DNA of 33,464 bases from NCBI GenBank assembly GCA_017881905.1, contig JADGQI010000100.1, forward strand, positions 1-33,464. Reading direction: 5' to 3'. Shown in pieces: positions 1-7,582 of this stretch. The number at the start of each line of letters is the position of its first letter. The first letter of the stretch is position 1. The translations under genes were made by a program, and so were the position numbers. The notes beneath the pieces were generated by a model. The model was not told the origin of the DNA. It worked only from the letters and a program-made list of their open reading frames with translations, and did not search any database. The stretch is from Chloroflexota bacterium (lineage in GTDB: Bacteria > Chloroflexota > Limnocylindria > Limnocylindrales > CSP1-4).

Positions 1-2701
1 ACGTTCGAGCGAGCGACTCCCAGGCCGACGCCTCGTCATGGCCGTCGATCCTGGCCTGGAAGGCTCGGGCGGTCGCGAGATGGGCATCGGCTTCCCGTCG
101 CGAACCGATCGCCCGGGCCACGCCCGAGGCCGAAACCGCCTCGTCGGCCCGCTCGAGGACGCGATGGGCGCGCTCCCGGGCCGCCGCCAGAGTCGGCAGG
201 TCCCGCCGTTCGCGGGCGTCGACGAAGACCGCCGCATCCGTCTCGAGGAACGTCGCGGCCATCCTGGCGATGAGGACCCAATCCTCGGTGTCGCGGATCG
301 GCGCCCAGCCGAGCTCGACGGCCCGGCGGGCGTCGCCGAGGTCCTGGTGCCACAAGGCGAACGAGGCGGCTGCCAGGTACGCCGGGGCGGAGGCCTGGGC
401 ATCCGGAACCGTCTCGAGCTCGAGCATCAGCCGGCCCAGCAGTCGACCGGCGACCTCGCCCGACCGCGTCTCGACCGCCACCATCGCCAGGTTCGTGGCC
501 GCGTTGACGAAATTCAATCCCACGGGACTCCATTCGAGGGCGGTCTCGCCGAGGCGGCGGCATTCCTCCCAGCGTCCCAGGATGAACAGCGAGTCGGCGC
601 CGTTGCCCCGCAGGAAGTTGCCGTAGGTGGCCTCCTGGCCGAACTCGCGGGCCGCCTCGATCCCGGCCATGGCGACGTCGACCGCCTCGCGCCGGCGCCC
701 GAGGACGTCGAGGGCCGTGGTGAGGTTGGCGGTCGCTCGGAAGATATCGCCGAGCCGGCCCAGCTCCTCGGCGATCGATCGCGCCTCGCGGAGGAGCGCC
801 ACCCCGGCCTCCGGATCCTCCCCCCAGACCTTGGTGATGCCCAGCGTGCAGATCGCGTGGCCCTCCTCGCCGCGCGCGGCGGGACCGGCCGATCGCGCCA
901 CCCCGATCGCCTCGCGACAAAGGCGTTCGGCCTCGGTGAACAGGCCCTCCAGCATCAGGACCTGGGCGAGCGATCCGAGGATCAGCGCACGCTCGCGGAT
1001 GGCTTCCGACGGGATCAGCCGGGCGGCCCGTCGGTGGGCCGCGATCGCCCCCTCCTGGTCGCCCGCGGCGCGGCGGTATCGCCCGAGCCGCTCGTGAAGG
1101 AGGGCGAGCTCGACGCGGTCCGCCCGCTCGTCGAGCCGGGCGATGGCCGATTCCGCGTAGGCCGCTGCGCGAATCGGGCGACCGGCGGCGAACGCTGCCT
1201 CGGCGGCTCGAGCCAGGAGCTGGACCGGCGCGGCCGGATCGCTCGGTCCGCCGGGAGGGATCGTCCGGTCGTCGAGCTCGAGCGCGAGCTCGAGATGGGC
1301 GAGGGCATCGCCGGACGCGTCGATGGCTTCGGCCAGGTCGGCGGCCTCGATCGCGGCCGCCCGGGCAGGGCCGGGCTCGTGAGCCGCGAGGTGCTGGCGC
1401 GCCCGCGACCCGGGTCGCGATCCGAGACCGACCGCCAGCGCGGAGTGGTGTCGCCGGCGCTGCGCGGGCAGGAGGTCCGCCTCGACCGCCCGGGCGATGA
1501 GCTCGTGCCGGAAGCCGATCGTCGCCTCGGCCGGGAGCGCCGCCGCGTCGCTCGGGGTGAGCGCCGTCGGATGGGCCCGGCTCGTCCCCGCGCCGACGTC
1601 GCCGTCGAGGATGACGAAGCCGTGCTCGATCGCCTCGACCAGACCGACAGCCAGGTCCGGCTCAAGGATGCCGCCGCCACGGCGGGGCGCACCGCTGGAC
1701 CGGGGCGCGGGCCGGTCCGCACTCCGCTCGAAGGCGGCCGAGGCCGCCGCGAGCTCGTCGATCCGGAGCGGTTCGCCGGCCGGGGCAAGGAGACGGAGGA
1801 CGCGACGGCATTCGGGGGTCCGCTGGGCCAGTCTGGCCATCGCCAGCTCGTCGAGCGAGCCGGTCAGGGACACTCCCGCGAGCTCCCGGCGCGCGGCCAG
1901 GATCTCCTCGGCGACGAGCGCGTTGCCGTGCGATCGCTCGGCGACGAGGAGCAGGACCGAGGCGGACGGTCGCTCGCCCTCGATCGCCTCGATGAGCTCG
2001 GCGAGCTCGTCCCGGTCGAACGGCCGGAGCGCCAGCTCCGCAGGCGGATCGGCCGCCTCGCTCATCTCGGTCAGCGCGGACCGGAGCGGATGCGGGCGGG
2101 TCAGCTCGTCGGGCTGGTACGTGACGAGCACCGCCAGGCGTCCGGGGCGCGCGACCCGCGCCAGGAACGTGGCCAGCGCCCGGGTCCCGGCGTCGGCCGA
2201 CTGGAGATCCTCCAGGCTGAGCACGACCGGCTGCCGTTCGCCGATCCGATGAAGGACGTCGAGGATCGATTCGAGCATCCGGGTCTGGCGGCGCTCCGGC
2301 TCGGTGATCGTCGGGCGCGTCGGCATCAGACCCAGCCCATCGAGCCGGGTCACCATCCCCGGCAGGAGCCGGCCAATCTCCTCCGCGCCGGCCCCGACGA
2401 CCCGGGCGAGCTCGCGGTCGGGGAGCTCGCCGAGCAACCGGCCGAGACCGGTCGCGACCGGGGTGAACGGGTCACCGACCTGACCGGGTCGCGCTCGGCA
2501 GCGGACCACCGTGAACGGTTCGGGCAGGCCGGCGATCCGACGCTCGGCCTCGTCGAGCAGGCGACTGGCGCCCAGACCGCCGCTACCCGACAGCAGGATC
2601 GTCGATGGGCGGCCCGCGGCGGCGGCTTCGAGCGCACCGGCGAGCCGGGCAAGCTCGCGCTCCCTGCCGATGAACCGCGCACTCGTGAACCTTGCGGCCA
2701 T
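1..2701 (-). CDS. MalT/LuxR-type AAA ATPase-like regulator (C-terminus outside window)
   Basis: One uninterrupted reading frame runs from ATG at 2701 to the window edge (900 codons seen, no stop). The N-terminus reads FIGRERELARL, the usual opening of MalT/BTAD-like signal-transduction ATPases. It is followed by a P-loop region (residues 39-46, GSGGLGAS) and a Walker B-like segment with Glu164-Asp165 (VVLSLEDLQSAD). The second half is Ala/Leu/Arg-rich with TPR-like helical pairs. Proteins of this architecture usually end in a LuxR-type HTH, which would lie outside the window, so DNA binding is inferred and not seen. The P-loop lysine is replaced by Ala45, so ATP hydrolysis may be lost. The start has a TAGAAT -10 box five bases upstream and no Shine-Dalgarno, which suggests a leaderless mRNA. 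It is divergent from the methyltransferase gene. Confidence 0.8.
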   Translation of the reverse strand, partial: MAARFTSARFIGRERELARLAGALEAAAAGRPSTILLSGSGGLGASRLLDEAERRIAGLPEPFTVVRCRARPGQVGDPFTPVATGLGRLLGELPDRELARVVGAGAEEIGRLLPGMVTRLDGLGLMPTRPTITEPERRQTRMLESILDVLHRIGERQPVVLSLEDLQSADAGTRALATFLARVARPGRLAVLVTYQPDELTRPHPLRSALTEMSEAADPPAELALRPFDRDELAELIEAIEGERPSASVLLLVAERSHGNALVAEEILAARRELAGVSLTGSLDELAMARLAQRTPECRRVLRLLAPAGEPLRIDELAAASAAFERSADRPAPRSSGAPRRGGGILEPDLAVGLVEAIEHGFVILDGDVGAGTSRAHPTALTPSDAAALPAEATIGFRHELIARAVEADLLPAQRRRHHSALAVGLGSRPGSRARQHLAAHEPGPARAAAIEAADLAEAIDASGDALAHLELALELDDRTIPPGGPSDPAAPVQLLARAAEAAFAAGRPIRAAAYAESAIARLDERADRVELALLHERLGRYRRAAGDQEGAIAAHRRAARLIPSEAIRERALILGSLAQVLMLEGLFTEAERLCREAIGVARSAGPAARGEEGHAICTLGITKVWGEDPEAGVALLREARSIAEELGRLGDIFRATANLTTALDVLGRRREAVDVAMAGIEAAREFGQEATYGNFLRGNGADSLFILGRWEECRRLGETALEWSPVGLNFVNAATNLAMVAVETRSGEVAGRLLGRLMLELETVPDAQASAPAYLAAASFALWHQDLGDARRAVELGWAPIRDTEDWVLIARMAATFLETDAAVFVDARERRDLPTLAAARERAHRVLERADEAVSASGVARAIGSRREADAHLATARAFQARIDGHDEASAWESLART

Positions 2702-2706
2702 ATCGC

Positions 2707-2712
2707 ATTCTA
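2707..2712 (-). promoter_or_regulatory. -10 box of the AAA regulator (leaderless)
   Basis: TAGAAT on the minus strand ends five bases before the ATG at 2701. No clear -35 element or ribosome binding site is visible. Confidence 0.5.
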
Positions 2713-2744
2713 GGCGGCCGCGGAACCCATGATCGCCGAACCGG

Positions 2745-2750
2745 TACGCT
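2745..2750 (+). promoter_or_regulatory. -10 box of the DNA methyltransferase (leaderless)
   Basis: TACGCT ends six bases before the ATG at 2757. This spacing would place the transcription start on the start codon. No Shine-Dalgarno is present. Confidence 0.5.
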
Positions 2751-2756
2751 GGGTGC

Positions 2757-3734
2757 ATGCCTGCACGCACCACCTCCCCAGCCCCGGACGCCGATCCGAC
2801 CGACGACGCGGTGGTCGACGCGGATCCGGTCGGACGCGGCAGACCCCACCCGTCGAACGCGCTCAACGAGCTGTCGGGCGAGGAGTGGCTGTACTTCACC
2901 AAGTCGATCTGGTCGACGGCCTACCCGTCCGAGCTCGGACACGACCTGCGCAGGGCCCACGGTGCGAACAAGCCGCCCCGGTTGATGTGCCGGCTCATCG
3001 AGTTCTTCACGAAGTCCGACGAGCTCGTGCTCGACCCGTTTGCCGGCGTCGGCGGCACCCTCCTCGGGGCGGCCATCGCCCAGCGGCCGCGACGCGCCCT
3101 CGGCATCGAGCTCGAGCCCCGCTGGATCGAGGTCTACGACCGGGTGGTCGCACGGTCGAGGGCCGAGCGCGATGGCCGGGGCCCGCTCCTCGCCGACATC
3201 GGTCCGAGCGACCCGGGCGGGGCGCGCACCTTCGACCCGTCCGGGCTCGAGCTGCGCCTGGGGGACGCGCTGGCGATCCTCCCGACCCTGGCCGACGCGT
3301 CGGTCGATTTCGTCGCGACCGACCCGCCGTACAACGTCCAGCTGCCGCTGACGATGGCCGGGGGCAAGCTGGCCGAGTCTCACGCCAATCGGCGCACCGA
3401 CTATGCGATGGTCACCGACGACCCGGCCGACCTAGCCAACAGCCCCGACTACCCGACCTTTCTCGACCGGATGGAGACGGTCCTGGCCGAATGCCGGCGC
3501 TTGCTCCGGCCGACCCGCTACGCGGCGGTGATCGTCCGCGATGCCTACCAGGACGGCCGCTACGTCTTCACCGGCACGGACATCGCCGCCCGCGCGGAGC
3601 GGGTCGGCCTCGTCCCCAAGGGCGACCTGGTCTGGTACCAGGCCGGGACGCGGCTTCGTCCGTACGGCTACCCGAACGCGTTCGTCCCGAACATCGCCCA
3701 CCAGCACATCCTCGTCCTGCGCCGCGAGCGCTGA
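2757..3734 (+). CDS. DNA N-4/N-6 methyltransferase (orphan)
   Basis: 325 aa. Transfers a methyl group from S-adenosylmethionine to adenine N6 or cytosine N4 in DNA. The SAM-binding motif I is at residues 93-101 (DPFAGVGGT), preceded by a motif X-like stretch (NKPPRLMCRLIEFF). The catalytic motif IV DPPY is at 189-192, directly after SVDFVAT. The order X-I-IV differs from beta-class N4/N6 methyltransferases (IV...X-I), although the individual blocks look beta-like. There is no long target-recognition insert. No restriction endonuclease or specificity subunit is nearby, so it is probably a solitary regulatory or housekeeping methylase, or an RNA/DNA methylase of unknown target. The start was chosen from the -10 box six bases upstream. 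It is divergent from the AAA regulator. Confidence 0.85.
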   Translation: MPARTTSPAPDADPTDDAVVDADPVGRGRPHPSNALNELSGEEWLYFTKSIWSTAYPSELGHDLRRAHGANKPPRLMCRLIEFFTKSDELVLDPFAGVGGTLLGAAIAQRPRRALGIELEPRWIEVYDRVVARSRAERDGRGPLLADIGPSDPGGARTFDPSGLELRLGDALAILPTLADASVDFVATDPPYNVQLPLTMAGGKLAESHANRRTDYAMVTDDPADLANSPDYPTFLDRMETVLAECRRLLRPTRYAAVIVRDAYQDGRYVFTGTDIAARAERVGLVPKGDLVWYQAGTRLRPYGYPNAFVPNIAHQHILVLRRER

Positions 3735-3808
3735 GCGGCGAAGTCCGGTGCCGACAGGGCGGGCGTCGGCGCGTCGGAAGTCGAGCGTCGGCGCAGCGGC
3801 CGCGCGGG

Positions 3809-5341
3809 TCAGGCGGTCTGCCGGCGAGCCGCCAGGAACGCGGTCAGGACGTCCTCGTCGATCCCGTCGGGGACCCCGTCCAGGGTCTCGTCCTCGCCGA
3901 CGAGCTCCCCCAGGACCATCTTGTGGAGCCAGCCGCGCGTCCCGTCGGGACACAGCACGAGGCGGTAGATCCCGTAGTCCTCGACGATCTGGACCTCGTC
4001 GCCGGCGTCGAGGACCGCGAGCTCACGACCGGTCGCCTCATCGGGGACGTCGAGCAGGCGCACGAGCCGGTAGCGGATGCGTCGCCGCTCCCCGCCCTCG
4101 GCGAACCCGCTCGCTCCCTCTGTCGTGTCGGCGAAGCTGAGGCTGACCGCGGTCGAGACCATCCGGAGCGGATCGGCCTTGCGCGCCTGGAGCAGCGACG
4201 GACGCCTCCAGCGAGGCAGGTCCGCCTCGTCCGGCTCGACGCCGGGCGGCAGCTGACGCTGCACGCCCTGTGGCACCAGGTCGGCCGCCGAGACCGGCGC
4301 CAGGGCGCTCGCCGCGTGGACCGCAAGCACCTCGTCGGGAGCGGGCGGTTCCCCGTCACGCCGGCGCTTGCCGAAGATCACGAACGCGGCCCAGACCACC
4401 GCCGTCCCGCTGCTCGTGATCAGCATGGGGTAGGCGCGGAAGACCTGGTCGAACAGACCACCACCGAGCCCGAGGCGGTCGAGCCCGTTCGGTGCGCTCG
4501 GGTCGCCATCCGACCCGGGCGGGGTCACTCGGTTCGAATCGGGATCCCACGGCCCGGTCCTCGGCGCGTCGTCGGCCGGGCCCTCGTCGAGCAAGCCCGG
4601 AGGCGGGACCGCGTCCTCGACGAGGGCGGGCTCGGCGGTCGGCTCGGCGACGTCGAGTGCAGGGCCGGTCGGGACGGTGGCGGACGGTCCGGCCCCGGCT
4701 TGCCCGGGAGCGTGATCGCGGGAGGCGGAGGGCTGGTGACCGCTGCGGCTCCCGGTGCCCTTGTCCGCCCCATCGTGCGAGCCGCCCCCCTTCGCCGGGG
4801 ACGAGGCACCGCCGGATGGGTCACCGGTCGGTTCGGGTTTGGTCGTGCCGCCCCCAGCGTTCGGCGCACTCGGGGTCGCGCCCTCTGGCCCGGACGCCGA
4901 ACCGCCGGCCGGCGAGGTCCCGCCGCCCGTCGACCGGATCCAGACGGAACCGCCGTCCACCGCGTGCTGCCGGCCGTCAGCATCGGTCGCGTCGAACCGG
5001 ATCAGGTGCCGTCCCGCCGCGAGCTTCGTCGCGAACGTGTAGGGCGACCCATGGTCCGATCCGGTCGCGGTGCCGGGCTGCATCGCCCGCGGAGCCCCGT
5101 CGATCAACACCCAGACGGCGGCAGGCGGACGGTCCTGGCGATCCCGGAAGGTCACGCCGAACCGGATGGTCGTCGACGGGCGTCCCAGCCGGGGTGAGAC
5201 GGACACATCGTGCAGCGAGGACCAGCCGCTCTGGGCGGCCGCGGACCCGGCGAGCGCAGCGAGCAGGAGCAACGCGACGGCCACGGCAGACAGCCATGGT
5301 CGGGCGTGCTGCCACCCGGCTGGGCGGTGCACGAACGGCAC
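3809..5341 (-). CDS. secreted/membrane protein: Ig-like domain, Ser/Gly/Pro linker, one TM helix, SH3-like tail
   Basis: 510 aa, GTG start with GGAGG eight bases upstream. An N-terminal hydrophobic signal (residues about 17-36, ending SAAAQS) is followed by a beta-rich region (41-137, Ig-like: WVLIDGAPRAM, AAGRHLIRFDATD). A long low-complexity Gly/Ser/Pro/Asp stretch (138-300) would span the wall or periplasm. One transmembrane helix lies at about 304-324 with KRRR right after it, so the C-terminal 180 residues should be cytoplasmic. Near the C-terminus, residues about 440-480 (LDAGDEVQIVEDYG then GTRGWLHKMVL) look like a bacterial SH3 fold. I do not recognise a named family. A link between an external ligand and an internal partner is only inference. 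It is divergent from the NERD-like gene. Confidence 0.75.
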   Translation of the reverse strand: MPFVHRPAGWQHARPWLSAVAVALLLLAALAGSAAAQSGWSSLHDVSVSPRLGRPSTTIRFGVTFRDRQDRPPAAVWVLIDGAPRAMQPGTATGSDHGSPYTFATKLAAGRHLIRFDATDADGRQHAVDGGSVWIRSTGGGTSPAGGSASGPEGATPSAPNAGGGTTKPEPTGDPSGGASSPAKGGGSHDGADKGTGSRSGHQPSASRDHAPGQAGAGPSATVPTGPALDVAEPTAEPALVEDAVPPPGLLDEGPADDAPRTGPWDPDSNRVTPPGSDGDPSAPNGLDRLGLGGGLFDQVFRAYPMLITSSGTAVVWAAFVIFGKRRRDGEPPAPDEVLAVHAASALAPVSAADLVPQGVQRQLPPGVEPDEADLPRWRRPSLLQARKADPLRMVSTAVSLSFADTTEGASGFAEGGERRRIRYRLVRLLDVPDEATGRELAVLDAGDEVQIVEDYGIYRLVLCPDGTRGWLHKMVLGELVGEDETLDGVPDGIDEDVLTAFLAARRQTA

Positions 5342-5567
5342 GGATCAGACCTCCGCCCCGGGCCCGGATGAAGACGGATGATGGACAAGCCCGGTGCTGG
5401 TTCGAGCATGGCCCGGGCCGCGGCGGACGGCAATGGTACGGACTTCTCTGGCCGTGGCGGCCGTCGGTCCGGGCGAGCGGTGCGGGCGAACACCGAACTG
5501 GGCGGTCCGGTGGATTCCGGGGCCGCGGCTGGTCCGGACGGCGCGATCGCGATACCCCGAAGTGGTG
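5342..5567. other. divergent intergenic region
   Basis: 226 bases between the start codons of the SH3-tailed protein and the NERD-like protein. It holds the GGAGG ribosome binding site of the leftward gene. An open frame from 5394 reads into the NERD-like gene, but its first 58 residues are Arg/Pro-rich and look non-coding. No convincing -35/-10 pair or hairpin was found. Confidence 0.4.
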
Positions 5568-6353
5568 ATGGCGGATCGCTCGACGCTCCCGCAGATTGAC
5601 GGCATGCAGGTCTTCCAGCCCGCCACGACACGGTCGGTCTCCCGCCTGTCGGTCGTGACCGGGGTGACCATCGGGTTGCTCCTGGTCGGGCTCGGTGTGG
5701 TCCTCGCCTACCTCGCCCTCGCCACCCCGTTCAGCCAGGCGTTCATCCCGGAACCGCGGTCGAGCGGCATCCGGGTCGTGGTCGGGGTGATCGGCTGGAC
5801 CCTCCTCATCGTCGCGCCGGCGACGGCCGCGATCGCCGGAGTCGCCTGGCTGGCGGGGGTCGCGGAGCGGACATCCATGCTGCGGACGAGGCCGCACCCG
5901 GTGGTCGGGCTGAGCCGCGTCCTCGGGTCGGACTACGCCGCGGCGACGAACGTCCGCCTGCCGGACGGTCGGATCGTGTCCGAGATCATCGTCGGTCCGC
6001 ATGGGATCGCCGTGTTCGAACCGGCACCGCCGGCGGCGCTCATCCGGGTCGAAGCCGGGCGGTGGGAGCTCCGGGTGGGCAAGGATCGCTGGGTCCCGCT
6101 TGAAAGCCCGCTCGAGCGGACGGTCCGGAGCGCGGATCGCGTCCGCCACTGGCTGACCGCCGAGGACCGGGGCTTCGTCGTCCGCGTCCACGCGGCGGTC
6201 GTCTCGTCCGACGACCTCATCAAGCGGACCGCCAACTGCGCCGTGGTCACCCGGGAGACCATCCCGGCGTACCTCAACTCGCTACCGGTCCAGCGCGGCT
6301 TCACCCCGGAGCGCCGGGCGCAGGTCGTCGAGCTCCTTCGCTCCGTCGTCTGA
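5568..6353 (+). CDS. membrane protein with NERD-like domain
   Basis: 261 aa from the ATG at 5568; an upstream in-frame extension to 5394 looks non-coding. Two transmembrane helices (LSVVTGVTIGLLLVGLG... and IRVVVGVIGWTLLIVAP...) are followed by a soluble domain. Its layout (NVRLPDGRI, then SEIIVGPHGIAVFE) resembles the NERD nuclease-related domain, which typically reads iDhvvvGp.GvfvIEtK. The Asp and Lys expected of an active nuclease are missing (Ser and Ala positions instead), so it is probably not a nuclease. It lies 68 bases upstream of proline dehydrogenase on the same strand. The function is unknown and the domain assignment is by eye. Confidence 0.65.
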   Translation: MADRSTLPQIDGMQVFQPATTRSVSRLSVVTGVTIGLLLVGLGVVLAYLALATPFSQAFIPEPRSSGIRVVVGVIGWTLLIVAPATAAIAGVAWLAGVAERTSMLRTRPHPVVGLSRVLGSDYAAATNVRLPDGRIVSEIIVGPHGIAVFEPAPPAALIRVEAGRWELRVGKDRWVPLESPLERTVRSADRVRHWLTAEDRGFVVRVHAAVVSSDDLIKRTANCAVVTRETIPAYLNSLPVQRGFTPERRAQVVELLRSVV

Positions 6354-6380
6354 CGCGTCCCCGCGACCCCTCGACGGCGC

Positions 6381-6386
6381 TACTCT
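6381..6386 (+). promoter_or_regulatory. candidate -10 box for proline dehydrogenase
   Basis: TACTCT lies 35 bases upstream of the ATG at 6422, giving a leader of about 28 nt. No good -35 element is visible. Confidence 0.35.
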
Positions 6387-6421
6387 TGGGATGTCGACGA
6401 TCGCTCCCGGGGTAGACGACG

Positions 6422-7342
6422 ATGCGGACGATCCTGCTCTGGATGGCACGCAACGCGTGGCTCAAGGAGCGTGTGCCCCGCCTCCGCTTCGTCCGTCGGG
6501 CCGTCCGGAGCTTCATGCCCGGCGAGGACCTTGTATCGGCGATCGCGGCTGCGAAGACGACCCGGGCCGGCGGCGTGACGGCGGCATTCACCCGGCTCGG
6601 CGAGAACGTGACCGACCCGAGCGAGGCCGATGCGGTCGCCGCGCACTACCTGACCGTCCTCGACCAGATCGAGGCGAACAAGCTCGATGCCGAGGTGTCG
6701 ATCAAGCTGACCCAGCTCGGCTACGACCTCGACGTCGAGGCGGCCTTCCGGCACTTCGCGGCCATCGCACAGCGAGCGGCCGAGATCGGGACGTTCGCCT
6801 GGATCGACATGGAAGGCAGCGACTACGTGGAGGGCACGATCGCCTTCTACGAGCGGGTCCGGGCCGGACACGAGAACGTCGGATTGTGCCTCCAGGCCTA
6901 TCTCCATCGGACGCCGGCCGATGTCCAGCGACTCCTCCCGATCCGACCGGCGATCCGGCTGGTCAAGGGTGCCTACGCCGAGCCGACCGCGATCGCCTAC
7001 CACGCCAAGCGCGAGGTCGACGCGGCGTTCCTGGGGATCGCCACGACCTTCATCCAGGCGGTCCGCGACGGCGGGGCGCGGTTCCAGGCCGGCACGCACG
7101 ACGTCGACCTGGTCGAACAGATCGCCCGGTCCGGCGGAGCGATCGGCCTCGAGCCCGGGCAGATCGAGGTCGAGATGCTGTACGGGATCCGGGTCGACCA
7201 GCAGCGCAAGCTCGCGGCCCGCGGATTCAAGGTGCGCTGCCTCATCGCCTACGGTGAGCACTGGTACCCGTGGTACATGCGCCGCCTGGCGGAGCGCCCG
7301 GCCAACGTCCTGTTCGCCCTTCGCCAGATCTTGCCGTGGTAG
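6422..7342 (+). CDS. proline dehydrogenase (monofunctional)
   Basis: 306 aa, about the length of monofunctional PRODH. It oxidises L-proline to pyrroline-5-carboxylate with FAD and passes electrons to the respiratory chain, the first step of proline catabolism. Family landmarks are clear: FTRLGENV near residue 60, SIKLTQLGYD, WIDMEGSDY, CLQAYLHRT, RLVKGAYAEP, FQAGTHD, EMLYGIR and the C-terminal YPWYMRRLAERPAN, whose Arg residues bind the proline carboxylate. No pyrroline-5-carboxylate dehydrogenase is in the window, so the pathway's second enzyme is encoded elsewhere. Transcription probably starts from the TACTCT box upstream. Identification is firm. Confidence 0.95.
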   Translation: MRTILLWMARNAWLKERVPRLRFVRRAVRSFMPGEDLVSAIAAAKTTRAGGVTAAFTRLGENVTDPSEADAVAAHYLTVLDQIEANKLDAEVSIKLTQLGYDLDVEAAFRHFAAIAQRAAEIGTFAWIDMEGSDYVEGTIAFYERVRAGHENVGLCLQAYLHRTPADVQRLLPIRPAIRLVKGAYAEPTAIAYHAKREVDAAFLGIATTFIQAVRDGGARFQAGTHDVDLVEQIARSGGAIGLEPGQIEVEMLYGIRVDQQRKLAARGFKVRCLIAYGEHWYPWYMRRLAERPANVLFALRQILPW

Positions 7343-7412
7343 CGACGGGCCTCTGCTCCAGCCCGGGACCCTCAGGCTCAACCGGCCGTCGACCTACGCC
7401 GCGGCGGGGGTC

Positions 7413-7438
7413 GCCTCGGGGGTTGACGGACCCGAGGC
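7413..7438 (-). terminator. hairpin directly 3' of the tRNA
   Basis: An 8-bp stem (GCCTCGGG / CCCGAGGC, 10-nt loop) begins at the base right after the encoded CCA of the tRNA. No T-tract follows, so it may act as a processing or weak termination structure. Confidence 0.4.
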
Positions 7439-7515
7439 TGGTAGGGGAGCCTGGATTCGAACCAGGGACCGGCCGTGTATAAGACGGCTGCTCTCAACCG
7501 CTGAGCTACTCCCCC
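7439..7515 (-). tRNA. tRNA-Ile with anticodon UAU
   Basis: 77 nt including an encoded 3' CCA. The cloverleaf folds by eye without mismatches: acceptor GGGGGAG with CTCCCCT (first pair G-U), D stem GCTC/GAGC, anticodon stem GCCGT/ACGGC with loop CTTATAC, variable loop of 5, and T stem CCTGG/CCAGG with loop TTCGAAT; the discriminator base is A. The anticodon lies at 7481-7479 and reads UAU, which decodes AUA (Ile). Most bacteria read AUA with a CAU anticodon modified to lysidine, so this is an uncommon type. The amino-acid identity rests on the anticodon alone. Confidence 0.9.
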
Positions 7516-7525
7516 GTCGGACCGG

Positions 7526-7553
7526 ATGCTAGCACCGGCTCACCGGCGTCGAA
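7526..7553 (-). promoter_or_regulatory. promoter of the tRNA gene
   Basis: On the minus strand, TTCGAC (7553-7548) and TAGCAT (7531-7526) are 16 bp apart. The -10 box ends ten bases before the mature tRNA 5' end. Confidence 0.5.
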
Positions 7554-7582
7554 CCCGGCGGCTCGAACGATCGGGTCGCGGG

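Noticed and set aside
38-2713. 891-residue open frame on the plus strand
   Set aside because: Antisense shadow of the AAA regulator: Arg/Gly/Asp-rich, no fold or motif. Long antisense frames are expected at this GC content.
2729-5197. 822-residue open frame on the plus strand
   Set aside because: Covers the methyltransferase in another frame and the antisense of the SH3-tailed protein; composition is not protein-like.
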